Program-made: the position numbers and the translations under genes
Notes under the pieces: generated by a model
Told to the model about the DNA's origin: nothing
Databases searched by the model: none
Seen by the model: only the letters and a program-made list of their open reading frames with translations
Shown here: piece after piece, positions 16,433-25,027 of the stretch
Layout: every line of letters starts with the position of its first letter
How positions within the stretch are numbered: position 1 is the stretch's first letter
DNA from: Stagnihabitans lacustris
GTDB taxonomy: Bacteria; Pseudomonadota; Alphaproteobacteria; Rhodobacterales; Rhodobacteraceae
Direction of reading: 5' to 3'
Length of the DNA stretch: 62,658 nucleotides
NCBI RefSeq assembly: GCF_025950525.1
Contig: NZ_JAPDGS010000012.1
Span: forward strand, 1-62,658

Positions 16433-19356
16433 CCCGGATCGCAGGCGGTCTGATCGACCGCAACACGACGCTGAACTTCACCTTTGACGGCAAAGGTTAC
16501 ACGGCCCATCCCGGCGATACGCTGGCCTCTGCGCTTTTGGCCGCCGATGTGCGGCTGATGGGGCGCAGTTTCAAATATCACCGGCCGCGTGGCGTGATGA
16601 CCGCAGGGTCAGAGGAGCCCAACGCCCTGATGCAGGTCCGCACTGGCGGGCGCCAAGAGCCCAACACCCGCGCCACCGTGGCCGAAGTCTATGACGGGCT
16701 GGAAGCGCAAAGCCAGAACCGCTGGCCCTCGTTGGCGTTCGATGCCTTGGGGATCAACGACCGCTTTCATTCCTTCTTTGCGGCGGGGTTTTACTACAAG
16801 ACCTTCATGTGGCCGCGCAAGTTCTGGGAGGCGGTCTATGAGCCGATCATCCGCCGCGCCGCAGGCCTTGGGCGTCTGACGCGGGAGGCCGACCCGGACG
16901 CCTATGACAAGGGCTTCCTCCATGCCGATCTGTTGGTGATCGGCGCCGGTCCGGCGGGTCTGATGGCGGCCTTGACCGCGGGGCGCGCGGGGCTGCGGGT
17001 CATCCTGGCGGATGAAGATTTCCTGGCCGGCGGGCGGTTGAATGCCGAGGCCGGATCGGTGGCCGATCAGGGCTCTGCCGACTGGGCCCGCGCGACCGTC
17101 GCGGAACTGGCGGCCCTGCCGACTGTGCGCTTGATGTCGCGGACCACCGTCTTCGGTGTCTTCGACCACGGCATTTACGGCGCGGTGGAACGCGTCAGCG
17201 ACCATCTGGCGGCCCCGGTGGCGGGCCAGGTGCGCCAGACCCTGTGGCGGATCTATGCGCCCCATGCGGTCATGGCCACCGGCGCGATCGAGCGGCCCAT
17301 CGCCTTTGACAACAACGACCGACCCGGCGTGATGCTGGCCGGCGCCTTGCGCGCCTATGCAAACCGCTGGGCGGTTGTGCCGGGGCAACGCGTGGCGATT
17401 TTCACCAACAATGACAGCGGCTTGGCCTCTGCCCTGGATCTGCAGGCCAAGGGTGTCGATGTGGTCGCTGTCATCGACAGCCGCGAGGGCGGCGAGTTGC
17501 TTCCCGGCATCCGTCACCTGCGGGGCGCGCATGTGGTCGATACCTCGGGGCGGCTGGGGCTTACGGGCATCACCATTGATATGAAGGGCCGGCGTGAGAC
17601 TTTGGCCGTCGATGCTTTGGGGGTTTCGGGCGGCTGGAACCCGAACCTGGGGCTGATGCAGCAGCACCGCGCGCGGCCCGATTGGAACGACCAGATTGCC
17701 GCCTTTACCCCCGCCCGTGGTCCCAAGGGTCTGATGGCGGTGGGGGCTGCGGCGGGGGAATTTTCGACCCTTGGCGCCCTGCGTTCGGGGGCCGAGGCCG
17801 CGCGGGCCGTGGCCGAGGCCCTGGGGCGTCAGGCGCCCTATGCGCTGCCCAAGGCCGAGGATCAGGCCTATCGGATCGCGCCCTTGTGGGCCGTGCCGGG
17901 GGCCTCGCGCGCCTGGGTCGATCAGCAAAACGATGTGACGGTCAAGGATGTGAAGCTGTCGCATCAAGAGGCCTTTACCGATGTCGAACACCTGAAACGC
18001 TATACGACGCTGGGGATGGCCACCGATCAGGGCAAGACCGGCAACCTTCTGGGCGCCGCGGTCATGGCCGAACTGACCGGGCAAAGCATCGAGGCCACGG
18101 GGCAGACCACCTATCGGCCCCCGTTCACGCCGGTGTCTTTGGGTGTGCTGGGCGGGCGGTCGCAGGGCCGTGATTTCAAGCCCTTCCGCCACACGCCCTC
18201 GCATCATTGGGCGGCCGAACAGGGCGCGGTTTTCGTCGAAGTCGGCATGTGGCTGCGCACGCAATGGCTGCCGCGCAAGGGCGAGACGGAATGGCGGCAG
18301 TCGGTGGATCGTGAGGTTCTGGCGACGCGCAAATCGGTGGGGATTTGCGACGTGACCACCCTTGGCAAGATCGACATTCAGGGCACCGATGCCGGGGCTT
18401 TCCTGGACCGGGTCTATGCCAATACCTTCAGCACGCTTGCCGTGGGCAAATGCCGTTATGGGCTGATGCTGCGTGAGGATGGCATGGTCTTTGACGATGG
18501 CACCACCGCCCGCCTTGGCCCGCATGAATATGTGATGACCACGACCACGGCCAATGCGGTCACGGTCTTTCGCCATCTGGAATACTGCCGCCAATGTCTG
18601 TGGCCGGATATGGATGTGCAGATCATCTCGACCACCGAGGCCTGGGCGCAATATTCGGTCGCCGGTCCCAATGCGCGCAAGCTTTTGGCGCGTCTGGTGG
18701 ATCAGGATATCTCGGACGCCGCCTTGCCCTATATGGGCTGTGCCGAGGTCACGATCGGCGGCCTGCGGGCGCGGATTTTCCGGATCAGTTTCTCCGGCGA
18801 ACTGGCCTATGAAATCGCCGTGCCCGCGCGCTATGGCGACGGCTTGATCCGGGCTTTGGTGGCGGCGGGGGAGGCGTTTGACGCGGTGGTTTACGGGACC
18901 GAGGCGCTTGGCGTCATGCGGGTCGAAAAGGGCCATGTGGCGGGCAACGAGCTGAACGGGACCTCGACCGCGCTGAACATGGGGCTGGGCAAGATGGTCA
19001 GCCGCAAAAAGGACGCGATTGGGGTCACGCTGTCGGGCCGTGAGGCTTTGCTGGCCGAGGATGGCTTGCGGTTGGTCGGTGTAAAGCCTGTGAACCCCGC
19101 GGATGCCATGAAGGCCGGCAGCCATTTCCTGAAACAGGGGGCAGCGGCTGTGGCGGAAAATGACGACGGCTGGCTGACCTCGCTCGTCTGGTCGCCGCAT
19201 CTGGGCCATTACATCGCGCTGGGGTATCTGCGCGACGGGGCCAAGCGGATGGGCGAAAAGATCCGCGTCGTCAACCTGCTTGCGGGCACCGACATCCTGG
19301 CCGAAATCGTCAGCCCTCATTTCATCGACCCGGAAGGGGAGCGTCTGCGTGGATAA
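16429..19356 (+). CDS. mgdC: N-methylglutamate dehydrogenase, SoxA-like (alpha-type) subunit MgdC
   Basis: 975 residues, full length for the sarcosine oxidase alpha subunit. Order of parts: a ferredoxin-like N-terminal domain (LNFTFDGKGYTAHPGDTLAS, residues 14-33), an NAD/FAD-binding fold at about 165-195 (DLLVIGAGPAGLMAALTAGRAG), a middle oxidoreductase domain (AVMATGAIERPIAFDNNDRPG), and a C-terminal GcvT-like tetrahydrofolate domain from about 590 (FVEVGMWLRTQWLPRKGE, KSVGICDVTTLGKIDIQG, SFSGELAYEIAVP). The folate domain would capture the methyl carbon as methylene-tetrahydrofolate. Translationally coupled to mgdB and overlapped by mgdD. Confidence 0.9.
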   Translation: MTRIAGGLIDRNTTLNFTFDGKGYTAHPGDTLASALLAADVRLMGRSFKYHRPRGVMTAGSEEPNALMQVRTGGRQEPNTRATVAEVYDGLEAQSQNRWPSLAFDALGINDRFHSFFAAGFYYKTFMWPRKFWEAVYEPIIRRAAGLGRLTREADPDAYDKGFLHADLLVIGAGPAGLMAALTAGRAGLRVILADEDFLAGGRLNAEAGSVADQGSADWARATVAELAALPTVRLMSRTTVFGVFDHGIYGAVERVSDHLAAPVAGQVRQTLWRIYAPHAVMATGAIERPIAFDNNDRPGVMLAGALRAYANRWAVVPGQRVAIFTNNDSGLASALDLQAKGVDVVAVIDSREGGELLPGIRHLRGAHVVDTSGRLGLTGITIDMKGRRETLAVDALGVSGGWNPNLGLMQQHRARPDWNDQIAAFTPARGPKGLMAVGAAAGEFSTLGALRSGAEAARAVAEALGRQAPYALPKAEDQAYRIAPLWAVPGASRAWVDQQNDVTVKDVKLSHQEAFTDVEHLKRYTTLGMATDQGKTGNLLGAAVMAELTGQSIEATGQTTYRPPFTPVSLGVLGGRSQGRDFKPFRHTPSHHWAAEQGAVFVEVGMWLRTQWLPRKGETEWRQSVDREVLATRKSVGICDVTTLGKIDIQGTDAGAFLDRVYANTFSTLAVGKCRYGLMLREDGMVFDDGTTARLGPHEYVMTTTTANAVTVFRHLEYCRQCLWPDMDVQIISTTEAWAQYSVAGPNARKLLARLVDQDISDAALPYMGCAEVTIGGLRARIFRISFSGELAYEIAVPARYGDGLIRALVAAGEAFDAVVYGTEALGVMRVEKGHVAGNELNGTSTALNMGLGKMVSRKKDAIGVTLSGREALLAEDGLRLVGVKPVNPADAMKAGSHFLKQGAAAVAENDDGWLTSLVWSPHLGHYIALGYLRDGAKRMGEKIRVVNLLAGTDILAEIVSPHFIDPEGERLRG

Positions 19357-19909
19357 GCTGTTGAAACCCCTCACCGCGCTGGGGGCCAGCGCGCCTCTGC
19401 GCAAAAGCCTGGGCCCCTGGGAACTGGTCGAGCGTGTCGATGTCGCCCTGGCCTCGGTCGCGCCACGTCGGGGCCGCGAAGGCGAAGTGGCCCGCGCCGA
19501 CGTGCCCGTGCCCGCGGTTGCGGCTTCGGTCCAGGGCGACCCTTGGTCAAGCTTTTGGCTGACGCCCGACATGTTCATGGTCGAGGCGCCCTTTGCCAGC
19601 CATGAGGACATCCGCGCGCATCTGCTGGGCATCTATGGCGATGCGGCCTCTGTCACCGAACAGACCGATGCCTGGGTCCGGTTCGACCTGTTGGGCCCGG
19701 GGCTGGAGCGACTGATGGCCAAGCTGTGCAATGTCGACGTCGTGGCGGCGCCCGAGGGTTACGCCACCCGCACGGTGATCGAGCATATGGGCTGCTATCT
19801 GATCAAAAGGGCGCCATCGTCCGAAGGCGCCGTGACGCTTTATGGCGCAAGGTCGATGGCGGGGTCGCTGCTTCATGCCATCACGCTTGCGGCGGGGACG
19901 GTTGCCTGA
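19349..19909 (+). CDS. mgdD: N-methylglutamate dehydrogenase, SoxG-like (gamma-type) subunit MgdD
   Basis: 186 residues, resembling sarcosine oxidase gamma subunits (LTALGASAPLRKSLGPWELVE near the start; PEGYATRTVIEHMGCYLIKR; YGARSMAGSLLHAITLA at the end). Start set at GTG 19349, inside the last codons of mgdC, with GGGGAG a few bases upstream; the upstream ATG at 19280 would give a long overlap and an unlikely N terminus. It is the last gene of mgdABCD and is needed for complex assembly in the family. No terminator lies directly after it before the regulator gene. Confidence 0.82.
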   Translation: MDKLLKPLTALGASAPLRKSLGPWELVERVDVALASVAPRRGREGEVARADVPVPAVAASVQGDPWSSFWLTPDMFMVEAPFASHEDIRAHLLGIYGDAASVTEQTDAWVRFDLLGPGLERLMAKLCNVDVVAAPEGYATRTVIEHMGCYLIKRAPSSEGAVTLYGARSMAGSLLHAITLAAGTVA

Positions 19910-19925
19910 AGGCAAGTTTCCCTGT

Positions 19926-19933
19926 AGTGAACA
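19926..19933 (+). promoter_or_regulatory. AGTGAACA motif upstream of the XRE-cupin gene
   Basis: AGTGAACAAG sits 27 bases before the regulator start, in the same orientation as at mgdA (AGTGAACAAG) and tdm (AGTGAACATA). The -10 at this promoter is not clear. The position is consistent with autoregulation. Confidence 0.4.
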
Positions 19934-19960
19934 AGACCTGTTGGACTGCGGGGGATTTCC

Positions 19961-20611
19961 ATGGACGATCTGCCTTTGCCGAAAGGGAAGCCTGCTTTTT
20001 CGCAGGACCCCCACCGGGTGCGAGAACTGACCGAACGCAATCTTGAGGCCGCAATTGGCCGCGAGGTGCGATCCTTTCGGCGCCAACAAGGGCTGACGGT
20101 CGCCGATCTGGCCGCCGTCACGGGCCTGTCGATCGGGATGCTGTCCAAGATCGAGAACGGCAATACCTCGCCCAGCCTGACCACGTTGCAGGTCCTGGCC
20201 CATGCCTTTTCCGTGCCGATCACGGCGTTTTTCAAGGGCTATGAGGAACGCCGCGAGGTGCAGCATGTCCGCGAGGGCGACCATCTGGAGGTTGAACGCC
20301 GCGGCACCCGCGCGGGGCATCAGTATAATTTGTTGGGCCACATCGGGTCGAACGACTCTGGTGTCGTGGTCGAACCCTATATCATCACGCTGTCGACCGA
20401 GGCCGATGTGTTTCCGACCTTTCAACACGAGGGGCTGGAGCTGCTTTACGTGCTGGAGGGCGAAGTGACCTATCGCCACGGCGATCAGCTGTTCCACCTG
20501 CGCCCCGGCGACAGCCTGTTCTTTGACGCCGATGCGCCGCATGGGCCCGAGATCCTGAACCGGCTGCCCGCGCGGTATCTGTCGATCATCGCCTATCCGC
20601 AGAACGGCTGA
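19961..20611 (+). CDS. XRE-family transcriptional regulator with C-terminal cupin
   Basis: 216 residues. The helix-turn-helix lies at about 30-85 (REVRSFRRQQGLTVADLAAVTGLSIGMLSKIENG), followed by a cupin sensor domain at about 140-212 (EGLELLYVLEGEVTYRHGDQLFHLRPGDSLFFDADAPHG). Such XRE-cupin proteins are usually small-molecule-responsive repressors of the neighbouring catabolic operon. It sits 51 bases after mgdD on the same strand, between mgdABCD and the permease/mgs genes, so the methylamine pathway is its likely target. AGTGAACA before its own gene, mgdA and tdm is the best candidate operator. The ligand is unknown. Confidence 0.85.
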   Translation: MDDLPLPKGKPAFSQDPHRVRELTERNLEAAIGREVRSFRRQQGLTVADLAAVTGLSIGMLSKIENGNTSPSLTTLQVLAHAFSVPITAFFKGYEERREVQHVREGDHLEVERRGTRAGHQYNLLGHIGSNDSGVVVEPYIITLSTEADVFPTFQHEGLELLYVLEGEVTYRHGDQLFHLRPGDSLFFDADAPHGPEILNRLPARYLSIIAYPQNG

Positions 20612-20632
20612 CCGAAGCATTTGGGGCCGGTC

Positions 20633-20690
20633 CCGGGGAGGTTTCACACCTCCCCGGACCCCTCCGTGGGATATTTGTGAAAAGATGAAA
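20633..20690 (+). repeat. Dispersed hairpin-plus-tail element, copy A
   Basis: CCGGGGAGG and CCTCCCCGG pair around a 7-nt loop, followed by the tail GTGGGATATTTGTGAAAAG and ATGAAA. Related copies lie at 28476, 32645, 32874 (reverse), 48342 and 54753. This copy lies after the XRE-cupin stop and probably also works as its terminator. Confidence 0.75.
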
Positions 20691-20966
20691 TCAAGGGCGC
20701 GCGGTTTGGGCGGCGCTTTGGGGGGGCTTTAGCGCGGCGCGCAGTTTTGCCACGCGGTAGGCATCCGGGATCGAAAGCGCCCAGATGAACAGGCCGCCGG
20801 CAAAGCGGCCGATGGCCGAGGCCTCGGGCGGGGCGGTGATCATCGTCAGGGCGCCGAACAGCAGGATGAAGAAGACGAAGGTCAGCCCGCGCAGGGGTTG
20901 GCGGTTCAGCACCTGGCCAGAGCCGGGCAAAAGGATGGCGGCGATCAGGATCAGGTGGGGGGTCAT
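20691..20966 (-). CDS. Small membrane protein
   Basis: 91 residues. Three hydrophobic segments are visible: LILIAAILLPGSGQVL, GLTFVFFILLFGALTMI and FAGGLFIWALSIPDAY. The C terminus is charged and cytoplasmic-looking. Start set at ATG 20966 because it overlaps the stop of the upstream gene (ATGA), giving translational coupling; an ATG six codons earlier lies inside that gene. I do not recognise the family with certainty; it resembles short two- to three-helix proteins annotated only as hypothetical. Function unknown. Confidence 0.65.
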   Translation of the reverse strand: MTPHLILIAAILLPGSGQVLNRQPLRGLTFVFFILLFGALTMITAPPEASAIGRFAGGLFIWALSIPDAYRVAKLRAALKPPQSAAQTARP

Positions 20967-21598
20967 CTGGGGCTTTCGTGCCATTGGGACAGGGTGGTCA
21001 TCAGCGCCTCGATCCTTGCGGTGTCGGGCGGCAGGTTCGGGAATTGCGCCTCACGAAACAAAAGATAGGCGCTGCGGGGGGCCTCTTCGGCCAGCACGAC
21101 CAGACGCAGGCCCTGGGGGGAGAGGGTCAGCTCCTTGGCCCGCGGGTCGGCCATCAGGGGGGCGAGGGTGGCCGGGATCAAGGTCGGTTCCGTGCTGCGG
21201 GCGGTGCAATCGGGTGGAAAGCCCGGGGGCAGGGCGGCTTCATGGGACAGGTCTGCGAAATGGCTGAAGGGCTCTAGCCCCGAGGCGCGGGCCATGATCC
21301 GGGTTTCGGTGCGGCGGTTCTGGGCCTCGGTCAGGGTGATCATCAGCCACAGGCAGGGCAGTTTGCGGATCGCCAGCGCGTCGGGGATCAGCTGCAGGTC
21401 GAAGCGCAGCCCATGCCGGGTGAGGCTCGCGCGGGCAAAGCCCGAGGGCATCACCCGGGTCAGGCGCGGGGACAGCGCGTCGAAATAGCCCCGACGCGCC
21501 CGGGCTAGGGCCAGCGACGCCTTGCGCGCGGACCGAAGGCTGCGCGCCAGGGACCACAGAAGACCAAGGGCCGCCAATATGAGAAGGGCTTGGGTCAT
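20963..21598 (-). CDS. Hypothetical protein with one N-terminal membrane helix
   Basis: 211 residues. Residues 2-17 (TQALLILAALGLLWSL) form one hydrophobic segment, followed by a basic stretch (RSLRSARK) and a soluble part with no motif I recognise (FDLQLIPDALAIRKLPCLWL, TLSPQGLRLVVLAEEAPRSA). It is probably an inner-membrane-anchored protein facing the cytoplasm. Start chosen at ATG 21598, where the helix begins; the ribosome site is weak. It overlaps the next small membrane-protein gene and lies 35 bases after the permease stop, so it may be the distal part of the permease operon. Confidence 0.6.
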   Translation of the reverse strand: MTQALLILAALGLLWSLARSLRSARKASLALARARRGYFDALSPRLTRVMPSGFARASLTRHGLRFDLQLIPDALAIRKLPCLWLMITLTEAQNRRTETRIMARASGLEPFSHFADLSHEAALPPGFPPDCTARSTEPTLIPATLAPLMADPRAKELTLSPQGLRLVVLAEEAPRSAYLLFREAQFPNLPPDTARIEALMTTLSQWHESPR

Positions 21599-21633
21599 GG
21601 TCTGGCCCCCCCGTCGCCAAGGGGGCCTCCTTT

Positions 21634-23073
21634 TCAATAGCCGCGGGGTTTCGGCCAGGGCATCGTGAACTGTGCCGCCCGCGCCACAAAGCGATAGCGC
21701 CAGAAGTGGAACCACAGCGAGGCCACGATGTAAAAGACGATCATCGCCACCAATTGCGTCCCATAGCCCAGGAACACCGCAAAGAACGTCACCGCACAGA
21801 GCGCCAAAAGCGCCAACGAGGGGATCGGGTGGAACGGATGCTCATAGCCGCGCTTGATCGTGTGCATCGGCCATTTCCGCCGGAACAGGATCATGTTGAT
21901 CGGCATGAAGGTATATTCCAACAGACCCGACAGGATCGAGAAGGTCACGACCTGATCCAAGGGCGCCTTCAGCGCAAAGGCCAGCGCGATGGGCACCAGA
22001 AAGATGATCGACCGGTAAGGCGTGCGGTATTTCGGATGCACCGCGCCGAACCAGCCCGGCAGATACTTGTCCCGCCCCATGGCGAACCAGGCCCGCGAGG
22101 CGTCGTTGATGCAGCCGTTGGCGCTGGCCAGCGTCGCAAACAGCGTCCCCACCCCCAACAGAACCACCAGCGGCTGCATCCCCGTCAGCCGCGCCGCATC
22201 GAACAAAGGCGCGACAGAGCCGTTGACCCCGTCGCCCAGGAACTCCCAGGGGATCAGGCCCACGCAGATATACCAGGTCAGGGTGGCGGCAATCAGCAGC
22301 GTCATGATGCCAGCCAGCGTGCCAAAGGGCAGAGCGCGGGCCGGAGAGCGGACCTCTTCGGCGGCCTGGGTCGTGCCCTCGATCCCCAAATAGAACCACA
22401 GGCCGAAATGCATCGCGGCCAGCACGCCGATCCAGCCATAGGGCAGGGCGGCAGGCCCCTCCATCAGGGCGGCGTGTTGCATCATCGAGGGCGCCAACAG
22501 CCCGGTCGTCGACACGAACAGCACCAGGATCGCCACGAAAGCCACCGCGGTGATGACCAGGTTGAAGGTCAAGGTCGCCAGAACCCCGCGGTAGTTCAGC
22601 CAGGCCAGAAAGACGATGACCAGCACGATGAAAGGCCGCTGATCCAGCGTGCCGTCATAGCCCGTCAGCCGCGCCACCTCTGATATCAGATAACCCGCGG
22701 TGATCGCATTGGCGGCCTCCAGCATCGTATAGGCAAAGACCAGATACAGGCCGACGTTGAAGGCCATCAGGGGGCCGACGATATGCTTGGCCTGGGTGTA
22801 TTGGCCCCCGGCGGCGGCGACGGTCGATGTGACCTCAGAGTCGATCATGGCGACACAGGAATACAAGATCCCCGCCAGCCAGCACGCGATCAGCGCGGCA
22901 TAGGCGCCGCCCTTGCCCACGGCAAAGTTCCAGCCCATGTATTCGCCGACCAGCACGATGCCGACGCCCAAGGCCCAGACATGGGCCGGGCCCAGCACCC
23001 GCAAGAGACCCACTTGCGTGCCATGCGGCCCCATCCCGTCGCGGGTGGTCGATGTGATGTCGAACTCAGCCAT
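21634..23073 (-). CDS. APC-family amine permease
   Basis: 479 residues with about twelve membrane helices. The first unit carries the family pattern (GIVLVGEYMGWNFAVGKGG), and VWALGVGIV and EEVRSPARALPFGTLAG are typical of the amino acid-polyamine-organocation superfamily, close to ethanolamine-permease-like members. GGAGG lies at good spacing before ATG 23073. It is the fourth gene of an operon with three tiny membrane-protein genes and is divergent from mgsABC-gmaS, so import of methylamine or a related amine is the best guess. Substrate not shown by sequence. Confidence 0.8.
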   Translation of the reverse strand: MAEFDITSTTRDGMGPHGTQVGLLRVLGPAHVWALGVGIVLVGEYMGWNFAVGKGGAYAALIACWLAGILYSCVAMIDSEVTSTVAAAGGQYTQAKHIVGPLMAFNVGLYLVFAYTMLEAANAITAGYLISEVARLTGYDGTLDQRPFIVLVIVFLAWLNYRGVLATLTFNLVITAVAFVAILVLFVSTTGLLAPSMMQHAALMEGPAALPYGWIGVLAAMHFGLWFYLGIEGTTQAAEEVRSPARALPFGTLAGIMTLLIAATLTWYICVGLIPWEFLGDGVNGSVAPLFDAARLTGMQPLVVLLGVGTLFATLASANGCINDASRAWFAMGRDKYLPGWFGAVHPKYRTPYRSIIFLVPIALAFALKAPLDQVVTFSILSGLLEYTFMPINMILFRRKWPMHTIKRGYEHPFHPIPSLALLALCAVTFFAVFLGYGTQLVAMIVFYIVASLWFHFWRYRFVARAAQFTMPWPKPRGY

Positions 23074-23233
23074 GATGTTCCTCCACCATCGCTTCCAACT
23101 CGCCTTCGCGCGACGAGGTCAGGACCTCTTCGTCATAGGTCGCATCGGTCTTGATCCAGTCGATGACGATATAACCGCCAAGGAGCGCCGAAAGCCCCCA
23201 GGCGGCGTATTCCATCCAGTTCCAGAAGCTCAT
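23066..23233 (-). CDS. 55-residue single-helix membrane protein upstream of the permease
   Basis: Too short for usual gene calling but well supported: ATG 23233 is preceded by GGAG at normal distance, its start overlaps the stop of the upstream gene and its stop overlaps the permease start by eight bases. The protein begins MSFWNWMEYAAWGLSALLGG, continues with a hydrophobic YIVIDW segment and ends in an acidic tail (EGELEAMVEEHHG). One membrane helix is expected. The tight coupling suggests an accessory subunit or stabiliser of the permease (inference); I know no named family. Confidence 0.7.
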   Translation of the reverse strand: MSFWNWMEYAAWGLSALLGGYIVIDWIKTDATYDEEVLTSSREGELEAMVEEHHG

Positions 23234-23610
23234 GGCCGGTCTCCAAATTTTTCAGAGATGACATCGCGGTATTCCTGTTCGGAAAACCGCAACATCAAGG
23301 CGTAATAGGCGACGATCACCACGATCATCACGGCCAGCGCGCCCCAGGAAAAGCTGTAGTCATAGCGCGCGTTGATGATGTTCGACACGGCGGCGGGGTC
23401 GGTGAAGCCAAGCGCGTTATACTGCGCCACCTGCGCCGCGTTCTGCCCCATCCCCTCCCAGGTCGTTGGCGCGCCCTCGGGGACGGATTTCGACCCGCCC
23501 GCAAGGCCAAGGAACAGCGGGATATACAGCGCGCCGAAGGTCATGGCCAACAGGACGATGACGTCGAAAAGCTGGCTGAGTTTCGATTGTTTGGGCGGGC
23601 GATAGGTCAT
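23230..23610 (-). CDS. Small two-helix membrane protein
   Basis: 126 residues. Helix 1 is LFDVIVLLAMTFGALYIPLFLGL; helix 2 is WGALAVMIVVIVAYYALMLRF near the C terminus. The loop between them (about 50 residues, rich in Gly, Ala and Asn) would face the periplasm if both ends are cytoplasmic. Start set at ATG 23610 (MTYRPPKQSK), which overlaps the stop of the preceding gene (ATGA); its own stop overlaps the next start. It is the second of three small membrane genes before the permease. Family unrecognised. Confidence 0.7.
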   Translation of the reverse strand: MTYRPPKQSKLSQLFDVIVLLAMTFGALYIPLFLGLAGGSKSVPEGAPTTWEGMGQNAAQVAQYNALGFTDPAAVSNIINARYDYSFSWGALAVMIVVIVAYYALMLRFSEQEYRDVISEKFGDRP

Positions 23611-23894
23611 TTCCGCGCCCCCCGCGCCTGGTCCAGGAACGTGATGTCCAGCCCATAGATGAAGTCGCGGTCCTCGCGGTAATGGCGCAGCATGGCCATG
23701 ATGGCGGCGGTGTTGAACAGCAAGATGACCGCCCCCGCGCCCAAAAGGATCAGTCGGGCCGTGCCTGCGGGGGCAAGGTCCCAGGTGGCCAAGGCCACAA
23801 AGATGATGGCAAACCACAGCCCCAGCACAAAGGCCCAGGCGACGCGAATGTCGCCCCTGTGCATGGCCGCGATCCTTTGATCTCGTTCAGACAT
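23607..23894 (-). CDS. Small two-helix membrane protein, first gene of permease operon
   Basis: 95 residues: a charged N terminus (MSERDQRIAAMHRGDIRVAW), two hydrophobic helices (FVLGLWFAIIFVALATW and ARLILLGAGAVILLFNTAAIM) and a charged tail. Start set at ATG 23894 with GGGAGG nearby; the longer frame upstream lacks a ribosome site. It heads a four-gene operon in which every gene overlaps the next by 4-8 bases and which ends with the APC permease. The divergent promoter region (23895-24129) is shared with mgsA. Function unknown; probably a partner of the permease. Confidence 0.7.
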   Translation of the reverse strand: MSERDQRIAAMHRGDIRVAWAFVLGLWFAIIFVALATWDLAPAGTARLILLGAGAVILLFNTAAIMAMLRHYREDRDFIYGLDITFLDQARGARK

Positions 23895-23960
23895 GTTCCC
23901 TCCCTGAAGGCCCGTTCTGCCGGGGGGTGGCCCTGTTCCCTTTTCTGTCCGGCAAATTTG

Positions 23961-23976
23961 TTTTCCCAAAGGAAAA
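23961..23976. promoter_or_regulatory. Inverted repeat TTTTCC-N4-GGAAAA between permease operon and mgsA
   Basis: A perfect 6-bp inverted repeat lies in the shared divergent region, about 67 bases upstream of the permease-operon start. It could be an operator; nothing else identifies the factor. Confidence 0.3.
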
Positions 23977-24064
23977 GCCAGCTGCGACATTCTGTCAAGA
24001 ATTTACGCACTTCGCCTGTAAAAAGGGCGTTTGTGGGGGCGCGCATTAGCTGGGGGCAAAAAAC

Positions 24065-24104
24065 TTTCCTGACAGTTGAAATGCGAAAACCCGGGTGCTA
24101 GGGT
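24065..24104 (+). promoter_or_regulatory. mgsABC-gmaS promoter with TTTCCTGA motif
   Basis: TTTCCTGA (24065-24072) is followed by TTGAAA (24076-24081), a 17-base spacer and TAGGGT (24099-24104), 26 bases before the mgsA start. The same -10 word TAGGGT with a 17-base spacer occurs before the genes at 42411 and 47211. Confidence 0.6.
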
Positions 24105-24129
24105 GACGAAAAGGAAAGGAGACTCAGCC

Positions 24130-25026
24130 ATGTGTGGAATTGTCGGGCTGTTCCTAAAGGACAAAGCTTTGGAGCCCCAGTTGGGGGCGATGCTGACGGA
24201 TATGCTGATCACCATGACGGACCGTGGCCCCGACAGCGCGGGGATTGCGATCTATTCGGGGGCGGGCAAGGGGCTGGCGAAGATCACGGTGCAATCCTCG
24301 GAGCCTGCAAAGGCTTTCAAGGATCTGGACGGCGATCTGGCGGCGGCTTTGGGCCAGCCGGTCACGATCCTGATCAAGGACAGCCATGCGGTGATCGAAT
24401 TGCCGCTGGCGCAGATGGAGGCCGCACGCTCCGCCCTTTCGCATCTGCGCCCCGGGATCAAGGTCATGTCGGCCGGCGAGGCGATCGAGATTTTCAAGGA
24501 AGTGGGCCTGCCCAAGGATGTCGCGGCGCGGTTTCAGGTCGCCAAGATGGGCGGCACGCATGGCATCGGGCATACCCGCATGGCCACCGAATCCGCCGTC
24601 ACCACCATGGGGGCGCATCCGTTTTCCACGGGCTCGGATCAGTGTCTGGTCCACAACGGGTCCTTGTCGAACCACAACGGCGTGCGGCGGGAATTGAAGC
24701 GTCAGGGCATGACCTTTGAAACCGAAAACGACACCGAGGTCGGCGCGGCCTTTATCTCGCACAAGCTGAAGACCGGCGAGACCCTGGGCAACGCCTTGGA
24801 GGCGACGCTGACCGATCTGGACGGGTTCTTTACCTTTGTCGTCGGCACCAAGAACGGGTTCGGCGTGGTGCGCGACCCCATCGCCTGCAAGCCCGCCGTC
24901 ATGGCGGAAACCGATCAATATGTGGCTTTTGGCAGCGAATACCGCGCCTTGGTGAACCTGCCGGGGATCGAAACCGCCCGCGTCTGGGAGCCCGAACCCG
25001 CCACCGTCTATTTCTGGGAGCGCTGA
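24130..25026 (+). CDS. mgsA: N-methylglutamate synthase subunit A (class II glutamine amidotransferase domain)
   Basis: 298 residues. The mature protein would start with Cys2 (MCGIVGLFLKD), the catalytic nucleophile of class II amidotransferases; this decides the start at ATG 24130, preceded by AAGGAG. GIGHTRMATES and HNGSLSNHNGVRRELK are typical of the fold. It corresponds to the amidotransferase part of glutamate synthase GltB split off as a separate subunit. With MgsB and MgsC it converts glutamate and methylamine (supplied via gamma-glutamylmethylamide) into N-methylglutamate. First gene of the mgsABC-gmaS run. Confidence 0.88.
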   Translation: MCGIVGLFLKDKALEPQLGAMLTDMLITMTDRGPDSAGIAIYSGAGKGLAKITVQSSEPAKAFKDLDGDLAAALGQPVTILIKDSHAVIELPLAQMEAARSALSHLRPGIKVMSAGEAIEIFKEVGLPKDVAARFQVAKMGGTHGIGHTRMATESAVTTMGAHPFSTGSDQCLVHNGSLSNHNGVRRELKRQGMTFETENDTEVGAAFISHKLKTGETLGNALEATLTDLDGFFTFVVGTKNGFGVVRDPIACKPAVMAETDQYVAFGSEYRALVNLPGIETARVWEPEPATVYFWER

Positions 25027-25027
25027 T

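Noticed and set aside
16609..19632. A 1007-codon minus-strand frame opposite mgdC
   Set aside because: It is antisense to a clearly conserved SoxA-like protein, has the His/Arg/Pro/Gln-rich composition of GC-rich shadow frames and has no ribosome site.
14857..19909. Calling the four-gene cluster sarcosine oxidase soxBDAG
   Set aside because: The sequence alone fits, but mgsABC and gmaS in the same locus, and no glycine-betaine or sarcosine genes, favour N-methylglutamate dehydrogenase. Retained as an alternative in the gene entries.
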